From JAPUDQ01 sp964532145 (GTDB taxonomy: Bacteria; Patescibacteriota; Saccharimonadia; Saccharimonadales; Saccharimonadaceae): a stretch of 44,573 bases of DNA. Numbering within the stretch: position 1 is the stretch's first letter; every line of letters begins with the position of its first letter. The DNA is taken from assembly GCA_964532145.1 (NCBI GenBank), contig CAZHGM010000004.1, forward strand, positions 1-44,573, given 5' to 3'. This document shows, one piece after another, positions 15,639-23,608 of the stretch. Below the pieces are notes generated by a model, which was not told the DNA's origin, did not search any database, and worked only from the letters and a program-made list of their open reading frames with translations. The translations under genes were made by a program, and so were the position numbers.

Positions 15639-16370
15639 ATGCCCGAACAACTTGATACCAATACCGTTCCCGTTGAACAGCAGCGGCGGTTTCGAGACTC
15701 ATTAAAGCATTTGCTCGGAATCAATGCAGCGAGCGCGGCCTTAAGTATCGGCAATGACGCGCTCGATCATAGCGCACTCAGTTTTACGCAAGGTCTTATG
15801 GAAGTAACTGATTCGGCGATGGCAGTGGGGTTGGCACGCTCACATCAGCTCGACGTTGCTGGCAAGCATCGGCAGGCGTCACGTTGGCGGCAGGCGTTAT
15901 ACGGAGCGCATATTGGCGCGGCAGGTATAGGGATTGCCGAAGGCGCGCGTCTGATGCATGAAGGAGACCAACCGACTTTGACAAATATCGCCGTTGCCGG
16001 ACTAGTCGCGGTGATTAACGCGCATTATATTCGCCACAGTATCAAACACCTCCGCGGTGAGGCTCACCGGCAGGTGCCTGATTACGAAATGGCAGGACAA
16101 GATCCGATTGAGGTGGTACAAGATGCGCAGCGTAAGTGGCCGAGTGCTGAAATGATTCACGAGCTTAATCAAAAAGGCACCACAGCGATCGCCGTGACGA
16201 ATCTTGTAGAAGCCAGCGGCGGCGTGCTCGGCACGGCCGCGCAGTTTTGGTGGAGCCAAGGTTCAGCCGCCGGTGCTATCGCCTCTAGCGCCGGAGTGAT
16301 TGGTGTCATGGCGAATCAAATTCGAGTGGAGCGTAGCATGATGAAACGAACCGTAGCCGCAAAACTATAA
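15639..16370 (+). CDS. Polytopic membrane protein of unknown function
   Basis: About 243 residues with several hydrophobic segments (LLGINAASAALSIG, FTQGLMEVTDSAMAVGLA, LYGAHIGAAGIGIAEG, LTNIAVAGLVAVIN, AIAVTNLVEASGGVLGTA, AGAIASSAGVIGVMA), probably 5-6 helices. The layout is loosely like a cation diffusion facilitator and several His residues occur in loops, but the paired Asp/His metal motifs are not there. TATAAT at 15623-15628 precedes GTG codons (15630, 15633) and an ATG (15639); the exact start is unclear. Confidence 0.7.
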   Translation: MPEQLDTNTVPVEQQRRFRDSLKHLLGINAASAALSIGNDALDHSALSFTQGLMEVTDSAMAVGLARSHQLDVAGKHRQASRWRQALYGAHIGAAGIGIAEGARLMHEGDQPTLTNIAVAGLVAVINAHYIRHSIKHLRGEAHRQVPDYEMAGQDPIEVVQDAQRKWPSAEMIHELNQKGTTAIAVTNLVEASGGVLGTAAQFWWSQGSAAGAIASSAGVIGVMANQIRVERSMMKRTVAAKL

Positions 16371-16418
16371 GTCTTATGCTTGCAGAGAGAAGGAGCTATT
16401 TGTCATAGTAGTAAGATT

Positions 16419-17192
16419 ATGACAGAACGTCGGCCAGAAGGAGTACGCGCAGAAAGAATACGTCGCTATGCAACAAAATCGGGGGTGGGTGCGATGGATA
16501 AGACACCAGAAGAAATTTTGTAAGAGTTGCAAGCGATTATTGCGTGCCTAGAAGAAGTTGATACTGAACAACAACTGCCTGGTCTTCAACAGTTTATGTA
16601 CTTTAAACGTTTACTTGGTGGAGAAGCGCCTACCGAGGTCGCCAATGAATTAGGCCTTAGCCGTGAAGCAGTTGCTATGGGTGCGGAAAAATTTGCGATA
16701 GCATTAGGAAAAGTTGGTGTTGTGCAAGCATTTGCCAATGGTGAGGTAACCGCAGCTATGATAGGTGTTTTGCCAGTCGGCAGACAAAGGCAAGGCCAGA
16801 CGGTTACGGGTCCTTCTGCTGCAGCATGGGGTGCCGAGTCTGCGGTTGATCCCGGTTTTGCTGCAATGCTGGCGCGTGATATGGAACGGCGGGCGGTGAT
16901 TGATCGAGGGTTGCAACCTGATGAAACACAGGCAGATACAATTCGAGAGACAGTAACAGCTATGAATAAGACGGCTAGAATCTCTGGCGAGCGAGCACTC
17001 GGGTTGATATTGTTGTTACGAGGCGTCAAGGTGGGGCCACATGCCGACCGGGTGAAGATAGATAATCTTCTTAAACAGACGGAGCAAGATATCTGTGCTC
17101 GCGTAATTAATAAGCAGGGCAACGTTTCTGGAGGAGTAAAATTGCTGGCATTGCTGGCGGGGCAGGACATCGAAGAAGGGCAATTTGCATAA
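16419..17192 (+). pseudogene. Interrupted gene of unknown function (in-frame TAA)
   Basis: An ORF starts at ATG 16419 (CATAGT box 9 bases upstream), reads 34 codons, hits TAA at 16521 and continues open in the same frame to 17192. The downstream part has a helix-turn-helix-like segment (PTEVANELGLSREAVAMGAEKF) and is helical throughout. The N-terminal part is short and basic (RRPEGVRAERIRRYATKSG). Re-initiation at TTG 16527, three bases past the stop, would give 221 residues. One nonsense mutation, or a real two-ORF arrangement, both fit. The family is not recognised; possible DNA binding. Confidence 0.6.
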
Positions 17193-17204
17193 AAAAATAA
17201 GGCG

Positions 17205-17333
17205 ATGTCTCACGAAGAATTGTTACAGTGGCACCTGAAGCGCTATCCTGATAAGAGGGGAGTAGAAGAAATTTATCAGGATATACTAGGCCGCGTGCTA
17301 GGGGGCGTGGAAGAGTTATACCCTGAACGATGA
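17205..17333 (+). CDS. Putative 42-residue small protein
   Basis: ATG 17205 to TGA 17333, twelve bases after the previous stop, with AAGG close upstream. The peptide is soluble and amphipathic (HEELLQWHLKRYPDKRGVEEIYQDIL) and looks protein-like. It ends just before the polA -10. Possibly a remnant or partner of the interrupted gene. Confidence 0.45.
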   Translation: MSHEELLQWHLKRYPDKRGVEEIYQDILGRVLGGVEELYPER

Positions 17334-17335
17334 CG

Positions 17336-17341
17336 TATACT
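17336..17341 (+). promoter_or_regulatory. -10 element of polA, leaderless arrangement
   Basis: TATACT is exactly 6 bases before ATG 17348. The whole block (TATACT, six bases, ATG) matches the dnaG block except at one base. Confidence 0.6.
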
Positions 17342-17347
17342 AGTACT

Positions 17348-19975
17348 ATGACGAAACGGTTGGCGATTATTGATGGCAAGAGTGTGTTTTACCGCGGGTA
17401 TTATGCGATGCCAAATCTTAGCACGCGTGATGGTACGCCGACGGGCGGCGTATATGGATTTGCGGCGCTGAGCCTTGAGCTGATCAAAAAGCTAAAGCCC
17501 GACTATGTCTGCGTAGCGTGGGACAAGGCGCATACTAACATACGCAAACGAAAAGCCTTATATCCCGAATACAAGGCCGGGCGTAAACCAGCGCCGCCGG
17601 ATTTTTATGCGCAGATACCGATGCTGATGGAGTTACTTGAGGCATTTTCGTGGCCGCTGTACGAAGCTGACGATTATGAAGCAGATGATATCATGTGCAC
17701 GCTGGCCGAACAGGCCGATCAGCAGGGTATCGAAACCTGTCTGATCACCAGCGACCTTGACTCGCTGCAATGTCTCGGCCCACGCACGCATGTCTATGCC
17801 CTCAAAAAAGGTTTCAGCAACATCGAGTTGTTTCATCCGGAGAGTTTTACCGCTAAATACGGCATTCGTACCGACCAATTCCTCGATCTAAAGAGCCTCA
17901 AAGGCGACAGCTCCGATAATATCCCGGGCGTGCCTGGGGTTGGCGAAAAGACTGCGGTGCAATTGCTGCAGCAGTATGACACGATTGACGGTGTCTATGA
18001 AAACCTCTGGCAACTCAAAGGCGCAGTGGCAAAGAAACTCGAAGCCGGTAAAGATTTGGCGTATCTCAGCCGTGAAATCGCTACGCTGTATCATGATGCG
18101 CCATTTACACTCGACCTTGATGCCATGGATGTAACTGATCTTGATACGCTCAAACTCAAGACGCTGCTGACGCGTCTGGAATTTCGTTCGCTGCTGCGCA
18201 ATCTACCGAAACATATGCAAAGCAGAGAGATTGTCAAAAGCGACCAGCCGGAATTTCAAGATATCAAACCAGCTAATGAAGTGAAATGGAGCGATGCAGA
18301 GTCGGTGAAATTTACCATGGCCGATCACGTGGTAATGTACTTAGCTAGCGAAATACTCTATGTATCGAGCGAGCCGGGCGGCTACTCGCAGGTTTCGATC
18401 AATGATATCGCCAAACATCTCGGCAGTAAGCATGTGATCGCATACGGCGGCGATAGTCTTTGTCATTTTTTTCTTCGATCTACGGTCCAAGATTTACCAG
18501 CTATCTTCGACACGCAGCATGTTGCGTTTCTGCTTGACCCGCTCAGAAAATCACGCGAGCTCAGTGATCTTGCTGGTATCGATGCAACTGTTCCGGCGCA
18601 AGCGATCGCGGCTATGTGGGCGCTATACGATGAGCAATCCGGGGCGCTCAAAAAACTGCCCAAGCTCGACAATGTGGCGCGGGAGATTGATTTCCCACTC
18701 ATCCCGTTACTGGCGCGCATGGAACACCGCGGCATTATCCTCGACACAACATTTCTCGATGCGATGAAGGCTGATCTGGAAAAAGACATATCCCAGGTGC
18801 AATGCGAGATGTATGACATGGTTGGGTATGAGTTTAATATTGGTAGTCCGGCTCAGCTGGCTGACGTGCTCTATGGCAAACTGGCGCTCAGTACTGTCGG
18901 TATCAAAAAAGGTAAGACAGGGTACAGTACCGGACAAAGCGAGCTCGACAAACTGCGTGGTACGCATCCGATTATTGAGAAAATCGAGCAGTATCGCGAG
19001 CTGACAAAACTGCTCAGTACCTATGTTGATGCACTGCCGAAGCTAGTTGATAGCGAGTCGCGGCTGCATACGACCTTCCGCCAGGACGTTGCGGCAACTG
19101 GTCGGCTCAGCAGTGCTGATCCGAATTTGCAAAATATACCGGTGCGCAGTGAGCTGGGCCGCAAAATCCGCGAAGCGTTTGTGCCGGCCAAAGGCAACGT
19201 ATTTGTCAGCGCTGACTACAGCCAGTTCGAGCTGCGTCTGGCGGCGGTGCTGGCGGGGGACGAAAAGATGATCAATGATTTTAATGCCGGTACTGACATT
19301 CATGCCAAAACCGCGGCCGAGGTGTACAAAATTCCGCTTGATGAAGTCACCAAAAGCCAGCGCCGCGATGCCAAAGTGATTAATTTCGGCGTTCTCTACG
19401 GCATGAGTCCGCATGGGCTTGCCGCCGCGACGGGTATGAGCTTTCACGATGCAAAGGTGTTTATCGATGAATACTTCCGGCTGCGCGCTCCGATCCGGAA
19501 GTATATCGACGCCACGATCGCCAAAGCAAAAAGTGATGGCTATGTTGAAACCTATTTTGGCCGCAGACGACCGACGCCAGATGTAAAATCGAGTAATTAT
19601 ATTGTTCGTGCAGCCGCAGAACGCCAAGCTGCCAATATGCCAATCCAAGGTACCGAGGCCGATTTGATGAAACTCGCGATGCTCAGTGTTGAAGCGAAAC
19701 TTCAACAAACCGAAAGACCGAAAGACCGAAAGATCGAAAGAAAATCTCAGCCAGCTCCAGCCTCCTCTCAGTCTCTCAGTCTCTCAGTCTCTCAGCCTGG
19801 AGAGCTCGGCTGGCAAGTACTGCAAATTCACGACTCCATCCTTATAGAATGTCCGCGCGAAAACGCCGAATCGGTCGGAGAGCTACTGAAAGACACTATG
19901 GAGAATATTTATCCGAAACTAGGTGTGCGTCTCGATGTCGACGTTTCAATTGGTGACAACTGGGGCGAGGTTTGA
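17348..19975 (+). CDS. polA: DNA polymerase I with repeat-coded insertion
   Basis: About 875 residues. The 5'-nuclease domain (1-290) is complete: IDGKSVFYRGYYAM, DYEADDIMCTLA, SDLDSLQ, GDSSDNIPGVPGVGEKTA. The middle 3'-5' exonuclease domain lacks the DxE and other catalytic motifs, so proofreading is probably absent. The polymerase domain is intact: motif A SADYSQFELRLAA, motif B RRDAKVINFGVLYGM, motif C QIHDSILIE (HDS rather than the usual HDE). About 30 extra residues rich in Lys/Arg then Ser lie just before motif C, coded by two tandem octamer arrays (19711-19798). Start by promoter geometry; the frame extends upstream. The stop overlaps the next gene's TTG. Confidence 0.96.
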   Translation: MTKRLAIIDGKSVFYRGYYAMPNLSTRDGTPTGGVYGFAALSLELIKKLKPDYVCVAWDKAHTNIRKRKALYPEYKAGRKPAPPDFYAQIPMLMELLEAFSWPLYEADDYEADDIMCTLAEQADQQGIETCLITSDLDSLQCLGPRTHVYALKKGFSNIELFHPESFTAKYGIRTDQFLDLKSLKGDSSDNIPGVPGVGEKTAVQLLQQYDTIDGVYENLWQLKGAVAKKLEAGKDLAYLSREIATLYHDAPFTLDLDAMDVTDLDTLKLKTLLTRLEFRSLLRNLPKHMQSREIVKSDQPEFQDIKPANEVKWSDAESVKFTMADHVVMYLASEILYVSSEPGGYSQVSINDIAKHLGSKHVIAYGGDSLCHFFLRSTVQDLPAIFDTQHVAFLLDPLRKSRELSDLAGIDATVPAQAIAAMWALYDEQSGALKKLPKLDNVAREIDFPLIPLLARMEHRGIILDTTFLDAMKADLEKDISQVQCEMYDMVGYEFNIGSPAQLADVLYGKLALSTVGIKKGKTGYSTGQSELDKLRGTHPIIEKIEQYRELTKLLSTYVDALPKLVDSESRLHTTFRQDVAATGRLSSADPNLQNIPVRSELGRKIREAFVPAKGNVFVSADYSQFELRLAAVLAGDEKMINDFNAGTDIHAKTAAEVYKIPLDEVTKSQRRDAKVINFGVLYGMSPHGLAAATGMSFHDAKVFIDEYFRLRAPIRKYIDATIAKAKSDGYVETYFGRRRPTPDVKSSNYIVRAAAERQAANMPIQGTEADLMKLAMLSVEAKLQQTERPKDRKIERKSQPAPASSQSLSLSVSQPGELGWQVLQIHDSILIECPRENAESVGELLKDTMENIYPKLGVRLDVDVSIGDNWGEV
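19711..19742 (+). repeat. Tandem octamer array 1 in polA (4 units)
   Basis: CGAAAGAC twice, then CGAAAGAT, then CGAAAGAA. Encodes the Lys/Arg-rich segment TERPKDRKIERK. Rotated as AGACCGAA it pairs at 6 of 8 bases with the second array, so the two could form a hairpin in the mRNA. Confidence 0.88.
19767..19798 (+). repeat. Tandem octamer array 2 in polA (4 units)
   Basis: CTCAGTCT three times, then CTCAGCCT. Encodes SQSLSLSVSQP. Its reverse complement (AGACTGAG) is the octamer family seen in truB at 35296-35327. It lies 24 bases, exactly three octamers, after array 1. Confidence 0.9.
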
Positions 19976-20547
19976 CAACGGTTATTTTGTTTGATTGTTT
20001 TGGGGTGCTGGTGCAAAGCTCACTCGAGAAGTTTTACGATGTGTATTTCAAGGATGATGAAGAAAAAAGGCAACGGGCGGATAGGTTTGATCAAGCTACA
20101 AGTCGCGGCACTATTTCATATCAGGAGTACGTAGCAGAGCTTAGCTTGCTTGCGGATATTTCTGCCCGCGATGTGTCAAAGGTGCTGGATAATACGCCCG
20201 TCAACACGTCTCTGCTGGCGTTTATCCGCGATAATCTTGCGCCGCAGTATCGTATCGGTATGCTTTCTAATGCCGCCGATAATTGGCTGGACGAACTATT
20301 CGATGCTGATGATCGAGCACTGTTTGAACATACGGTATTGTCGTATCAAGTGGGTTTCGCAAAACCAGATCCACAGATTTATAAACTTGCAGCAGAGCGA
20401 TTTTCTGTGGAGCCAGAACAGTGTTTATTTGTTGATGACATAGCTCGGTATTGCGACGCGGCACATGACGTGGGCATGCAGGCGCTACAATACAGGAATT
20501 TCAGCCAGTTTCAGCAAGATATTCTGGCGATTCTAGGAGCTAGGTGA
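19972..20547 (+). CDS. HAD-superfamily hydrolase, subfamily IA
   Basis: 191 residues. Motif I as LFDCFGVLV (nucleophile Asp; the second acidic residue is replaced by Phe as in haloacid-dehalogenase/YihX-like members), motif II MLSNAA, motif III Lys in VGFAKPD, motif IV FVDDIARYCDAA. Small-molecule phosphatase likely; substrate unknown. TTG start in a TTGA overlap with the polA stop indicates translational coupling. Close paralogues lie at 27868 and in the C-terminal half of 22547. The 3' end overlaps the convergent tsaC gene by 15 bases. Confidence 0.9.
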   Translation: MTTVILFDCFGVLVQSSLEKFYDVYFKDDEEKRQRADRFDQATSRGTISYQEYVAELSLLADISARDVSKVLDNTPVNTSLLAFIRDNLAPQYRIGMLSNAADNWLDELFDADDRALFEHTVLSYQVGFAKPDPQIYKLAAERFSVEPEQCLFVDDIARYCDAAHDVGMQALQYRNFSQFQQDILAILGAR

Positions 20548-21114
20548 TATTGTAACCGCGCCTTGGCGTAGGACGATGAGCGAGCCGTTATTAATCCGGA
20601 CAATGGTCGAGGGCTGATGGTTTTTGATTGCCCCTCCGTCGACATAAAAATCAATCGTGTCACCAAAGTAGCCGAAAGCTTCGGTGATAGTTGTCGCGGT
20701 GGGATGTGAGGGGAGATTGGCGCTTGTCGTCATGAGCGGACCAGTCTGCTGCAAGAGTGTAAGTAGATCATGGTGATTTGGTATACGTACGGCTAGATCA
20801 GGCAAATCAGCTTTAAGGTACGGCGGAACCTGTGCCGCCTCCAACACGACACTCAGTGCATCCGGCCAGTACCGATCTGCCACATGAAGATCATGATAGG
20901 CAAATCCAAGCTCATGCAGCTGGTGGATATTAGCGGCGACTATTGTACCTGGTTGGCGTTCGCGCGGTTTCGCGGCATATAACGCCTGAACAGCTGCCGC
21001 GTCTTGAGCACGGGCAACCAATCCATATACGGTATCAGTCGGAATAACACCGATTGCGCCTAGGCGTAGCTGGTCGACAGCCTGAACATCTGAAAGAGAA
21101 TCAAATACCTTCAT
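20533..21114 (-). CDS. tsaC: L-threonylcarbamoyladenylate synthase (YrdC/Sua5 family)
   Basis: First enzyme of the universal t6A37 tRNA modification; uses threonine, bicarbonate and ATP. 193 residues of the single YrdC domain. Visible motifs: IPTDTVYGLVARA (nucleotide binding), the KPRERQPG loop (KxR), LPDLAVRIPNH, and TTSANLPSHPTA (SAN motif). Minus-strand CATAGT lies 6 bases before the ATG, so it is probably leaderless. It complements argS and truB in the local translation-related gene set. Confidence 0.93.
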   Translation of the reverse strand: MKVFDSLSDVQAVDQLRLGAIGVIPTDTVYGLVARAQDAAAVQALYAAKPRERQPGTIVAANIHQLHELGFAYHDLHVADRYWPDALSVVLEAAQVPPYLKADLPDLAVRIPNHHDLLTLLQQTGPLMTTSANLPSHPTATTITEAFGYFGDTIDFYVDGGAIKNHQPSTIVRINNGSLIVLRQGAVTISPSS

Positions 21115-21161
21115 CAGGATACTATGCTACCATCTCTATGCGTGTAAGTCACCTCTGGTGG

Positions 21162-21167
21162 TATACT
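21162..21167 (+). promoter_or_regulatory. -10 element of the 21175 operon, leaderless
   Basis: TATACT is 7 bases before ATG 21175. It drives a run of four genes joined by ATGA overlaps. Confidence 0.55.
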
Positions 21168-21174
21168 TGATGCT

Positions 21175-21636
21175 ATGAAATATAGCGTACCTGGTGTCGG
21201 TGAAATTACCTTGGATACGATCATTCTTGATCTAAATGGCACACTTTCGGTAGGTGGAACGATTGTGGATGGGGTTAAGCAGAGGATTGATGCGCTAAAG
21301 AAGAACGGCTTTACGCTAGTACTGTTTACGGGTAATACTAGAGGCGACGCAGATGATATCGCTAACGAGCTTGGCATTGAGTGGGTGCAGGCCCACACGG
21401 CTGAAGACAAGCGGGATCTGGCATTGCAACGAGATCCAGAGAGATGTGTCTCTATCGGCAATGGCAGAATTGATAAAGAGCTCATGGAAGTAGTCAGCTT
21501 AGCTATTGTGACATTACAGGCAGAGGGCATTCATATCGAAACATTTCAGGCATCAGATATAGTGGTGCCCACCATTAATGACGCGCTTGATTTGTTGATT
21601 GATAACCAGCGTCTTATCGCGACACTACGCAAATGA
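21175..21636 (+). CDS. HAD-family protein resembling soluble P-type ATPase domain (COG4087-like)
   Basis: 153 residues. Motif I is ILDLNGTLSVGG, where the DLNGT form with Asn is typical of the small P-type-ATPase-like HAD group. Motif II is VLFTGNTRGDA, motif IV region CVSIGNGRIDKELM. No membrane segment. Probably a small phosphatase; substrate unknown. First gene of the overlap-coupled cluster; its TGA overlaps the ATG of the DHH gene. Confidence 0.8.
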   Translation: MKYSVPGVGEITLDTIILDLNGTLSVGGTIVDGVKQRIDALKKNGFTLVLFTGNTRGDADDIANELGIEWVQAHTAEDKRDLALQRDPERCVSIGNGRIDKELMEVVSLAIVTLQAEGIHIETFQASDIVVPTINDALDLLIDNQRLIATLRK

Positions 21637-22550
21637 GATACGTTGTTGCGGCTGGTGGAGAATTTTTGGACATTGATGCCTACGGTGGTATAGTCGCGTA
21701 TGCTGAATTGCTGCGGCATGAAGGTAAAGCGGCCGTTGCAGTTGCAGACAGGCCTCTCAACGCCAGCATCCCACTCGGTATGCGGCAGCTCGATGTGGCA
21801 ATCGAAACCAACTACCAACCACAGCCGAATGATAGCTACGTGATGATTGATATATCAGAGCCGGATTTTTTCGCGCCGTTCGTTGATCAAGCCCGAGTGG
21901 TTGAAATCATTGATCATCATCCAGGCTTTGAGGCGTACTGGCAGGGAAAGGGTATCGTGGCACAGATTGAATTTATCGGTGCGGCGTGCACGCTGGTATA
22001 TGAACGCTGGCATCAGTCGCAAAAGCAACAGGACATGAGCTCATCAGTAGCAGCACTGCTTGCAGCCGGCATACTCGATAACACCCTGAATTTTACCGCA
22101 GATGTCACGACGGAACGTGACCATAAAGCATATGTCGAACTATGTCGTATCGGTAGCCTTAGCAGTGATTTTGCCGCAGATTATTTCGCACAGTGCCAGC
22201 AGTTGATAGAAAGCGATGTTGAGCGAGCTATCATGAACGATAGGAAATCAATCCAGTATCCTGGCTATGATGGCAAACTTATCGTGGGCCAGCTTGCTGT
22301 TTGGGATGCGGCTGCGTTGCTGGCATCCCGCGAACGTTTCATAGCAATCATGGCCGAACAAAAGATTGACGTCATAAATGTTATCAGCATTTGTGACGCA
22401 AAAAGCTATATCGTGAGTCGTAATGCTCATGCGGCTGATTGGTTTAGCGATCTCCTCGGGGTACAATTTGTCGATGGTATAGCAGCCACAACCAGAACCT
22501 GGCTACGTAAAGAAATTATGAAGTTGGCAATCGAAAAGAGCGGCCCATGA
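21633..22550 (+). CDS. DHH-family phosphoesterase / manganese pyrophosphatase-like
   Basis: 305 residues. N-terminal motif DIDAYGGIVAYAELL (metal-binding Asp pair), DISEPDFF, the name-giving VEIIDHHPGFEAY, GAACTLVYE, and the segment LLAAGILDNTLNFTADVTTERD that resembles class II inorganic pyrophosphatase/PPX1 enzymes. It probably hydrolyses a phosphoester or phosphoanhydride with Mn/Mg in the cytosol; whether pyrophosphate or an oligonucleotide is the substrate cannot be told. ATGA overlaps at both ends. Confidence 0.85.
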   Translation: MRYVVAAGGEFLDIDAYGGIVAYAELLRHEGKAAVAVADRPLNASIPLGMRQLDVAIETNYQPQPNDSYVMIDISEPDFFAPFVDQARVVEIIDHHPGFEAYWQGKGIVAQIEFIGAACTLVYERWHQSQKQQDMSSSVAALLAAGILDNTLNFTADVTTERDHKAYVELCRIGSLSSDFAADYFAQCQQLIESDVERAIMNDRKSIQYPGYDGKLIVGQLAVWDAAALLASRERFIAIMAEQKIDVINVISICDAKSYIVSRNAHAADWFSDLLGVQFVDGIAATTRTWLRKEIMKLAIEKSGP

Positions 22551-23047
22551 AGCTCTATATCGCTGGCAAAGTCTCCAAAGAATCCCAGTTCGGCACGCAT
22601 CACTGGCGGGATAATTTTGTTAATACACTGTCGGAATTATCAGGCATGAAATTAACCCATCTTGATCCATTGGCCTACGAAACAACTCCCTATGATCCTC
22701 AGACAGTATTTGACAAAGACTGCTGGCTTATCAACCAGGCAGATTGCGTCATTGTGTATTTGAGTGATGACATCAGCGTCGGTGGCGACCGGTTGCATAC
22801 ATTATTTTCTCCCGAACAAATTGCGATGTTTGATGACGTCGTACTGTCCTACCATGTGGGTATGGCCAAACCAGACCCGAGAGTGTACCGACTTGCTGCT
22901 GAGCGGCTTGGCGTTGACCCTAGCGAGTGCCTGTTCGTCGACGACAAAGAAGTCTACTGCGCCGCCGCTCGTGACGTCGGCATGAGTGCTATCAAATACC
23001 GAGATTTTGAACATTTTGAGCAGGATAATGTTACAATACTGTCATGA
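22547..23047 (+). CDS. Chimeric ORF: deoxyribosyltransferase-like N-half joined to HAD C-half
   Basis: 166 residues from two unrelated truncated folds. Residues 1-80 (MKLYIAGKVSKESQFG, CWLINQADCVIVYLSDD, SVGG) match the start of nucleoside 2-deoxyribosyltransferase-like proteins, which normally continue beyond the GG with a catalytic segment. From about residue 82 the chain becomes the second half of a HAD hydrolase (MFDDVVLSYHVGMAKPDPRVYRLAAERLG, CLFVDDKEVYCAAA), very like the gene at 19972 but without motif I. An in-frame deletion of roughly half a kilobase fusing two adjacent genes is the simplest origin. Probably inactive in both activities. ATGA overlap with the DHH gene. Confidence 0.8.
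   Translation: MKLYIAGKVSKESQFGTHHWRDNFVNTLSELSGMKLTHLDPLAYETTPYDPQTVFDKDCWLINQADCVIVYLSDDISVGGDRLHTLFSPEQIAMFDDVVLSYHVGMAKPDPRVYRLAAERLGVDPSECLFVDDKEVYCAAARDVGMSAIKYRDFEHFEQDNVTILS
23032..23037 (+). promoter_or_regulatory. -10 element of the Nudix gene, leaderless spacing
   Basis: TACAAT is 6 bases before ATG 23044, inside the end of the preceding ORF. This supports 23044 as the original start although its frame is now wrong. Confidence 0.4.
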
Positions 23048-23479
23048 CGGAGCGTAAAGATAGGGATAAAAGGCTTAATTCAGAATGAACAAGGGGAGAT
23101 ATTGCTCCTCAAAGCTGATGTCGCCAATCACCGCATGAACGTCGAGGAATATTGGGATATTCCTGGCGGTAGGATCGAGCATGGTGATAATGAACTTCAA
23201 ACGCTTGCCAAAGAGTTACAAGAGGAAACAGGCCTGGAGTTGCCTGACGGCTGTTCGCTAATTGATACCGTGTTTTCAAATCACGAGATTCCGCTCTACG
23301 AAGGCGGCATCGCCGGACTTGTCCTCCGTATATGGCGTGTGCCATTTGTAGGAGATGCAACGATTCGCTTAAGCTCTGAACACACCGAATACCAATGGTT
23401 TGCACCAAAAGATGCCGCTATACATCTCGCGCACAAGTACCCCCAAGCGTTCTGCGAACAGATAGTAAAGCTAGACTAG
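23044..23479 (+). CDS. Nudix hydrolase, apparent frameshift just after the start
   Basis: Nudix domain of about 140 residues: VKIGIKGLIQNEQGEILLL first strand, then the Nudix box GGRIEHGDNELQTLAKELQ continuing EETGLEL (Lys in place of the usual Arg before the catalytic Glu cluster). Probably hydrolyses a nucleoside diphosphate-X substrate. The ATG at 23044 overlaps the previous stop (ATGA) and has a -10 box 6 bases upstream, but the Nudix frame is +1 to it; dropping one base near 23048-23053 gives MTSVKIGIKG. In the Nudix frame itself the only start is TTG 23102, which would cut into the first strand. A one-base insertion is inferred. Confidence 0.75.
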
Positions 23480-23483
23480 TAAC

Positions 23484-23512
23484 TTGCAAAATACTACATA
23501 CTGTGCTATAAT
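23484..23512 (+). promoter_or_regulatory. Sigma70 promoter of the GC-rich cassette
   Basis: TTGCAA (23484-23489), 17 bases, TATAAT (23507-23512). AT-rich like the rest of the genome although the gene it drives is GC-rich. Confidence 0.6.
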
Positions 23513-23520
23513 ATTATGGT

Positions 23521-23566
23521 GACTTGGGCATGAGCCCTCATCCTGTATGAGCGGCCGCTCATGTCA
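23521..23566 (+). promoter_or_regulatory. Structured 5' leader of the GC-rich gene
   Basis: A perfect 16-base palindrome ATGAGCGGCCGCTCAT (23547-23562), an inner CTCAT/ATGAG stem and an outer CTTG..CATGAG/CTCATG.CAAG stem allow alternative folds. One arm contains the upstream ATG at 23561; the main start with its ribosome site is at 23609. Confidence 0.4.
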
Positions 23567-23608
23567 AGATCCGTGAAAACCCGAACAGAGAGTGAGGTGC
23601 GTTCAAAA

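Noticed and set aside
15639..16370. A cation diffusion facilitator transporter
   Set aside because: The helix layout is suggestive, but the paired metal-binding Asp/His motifs are missing.
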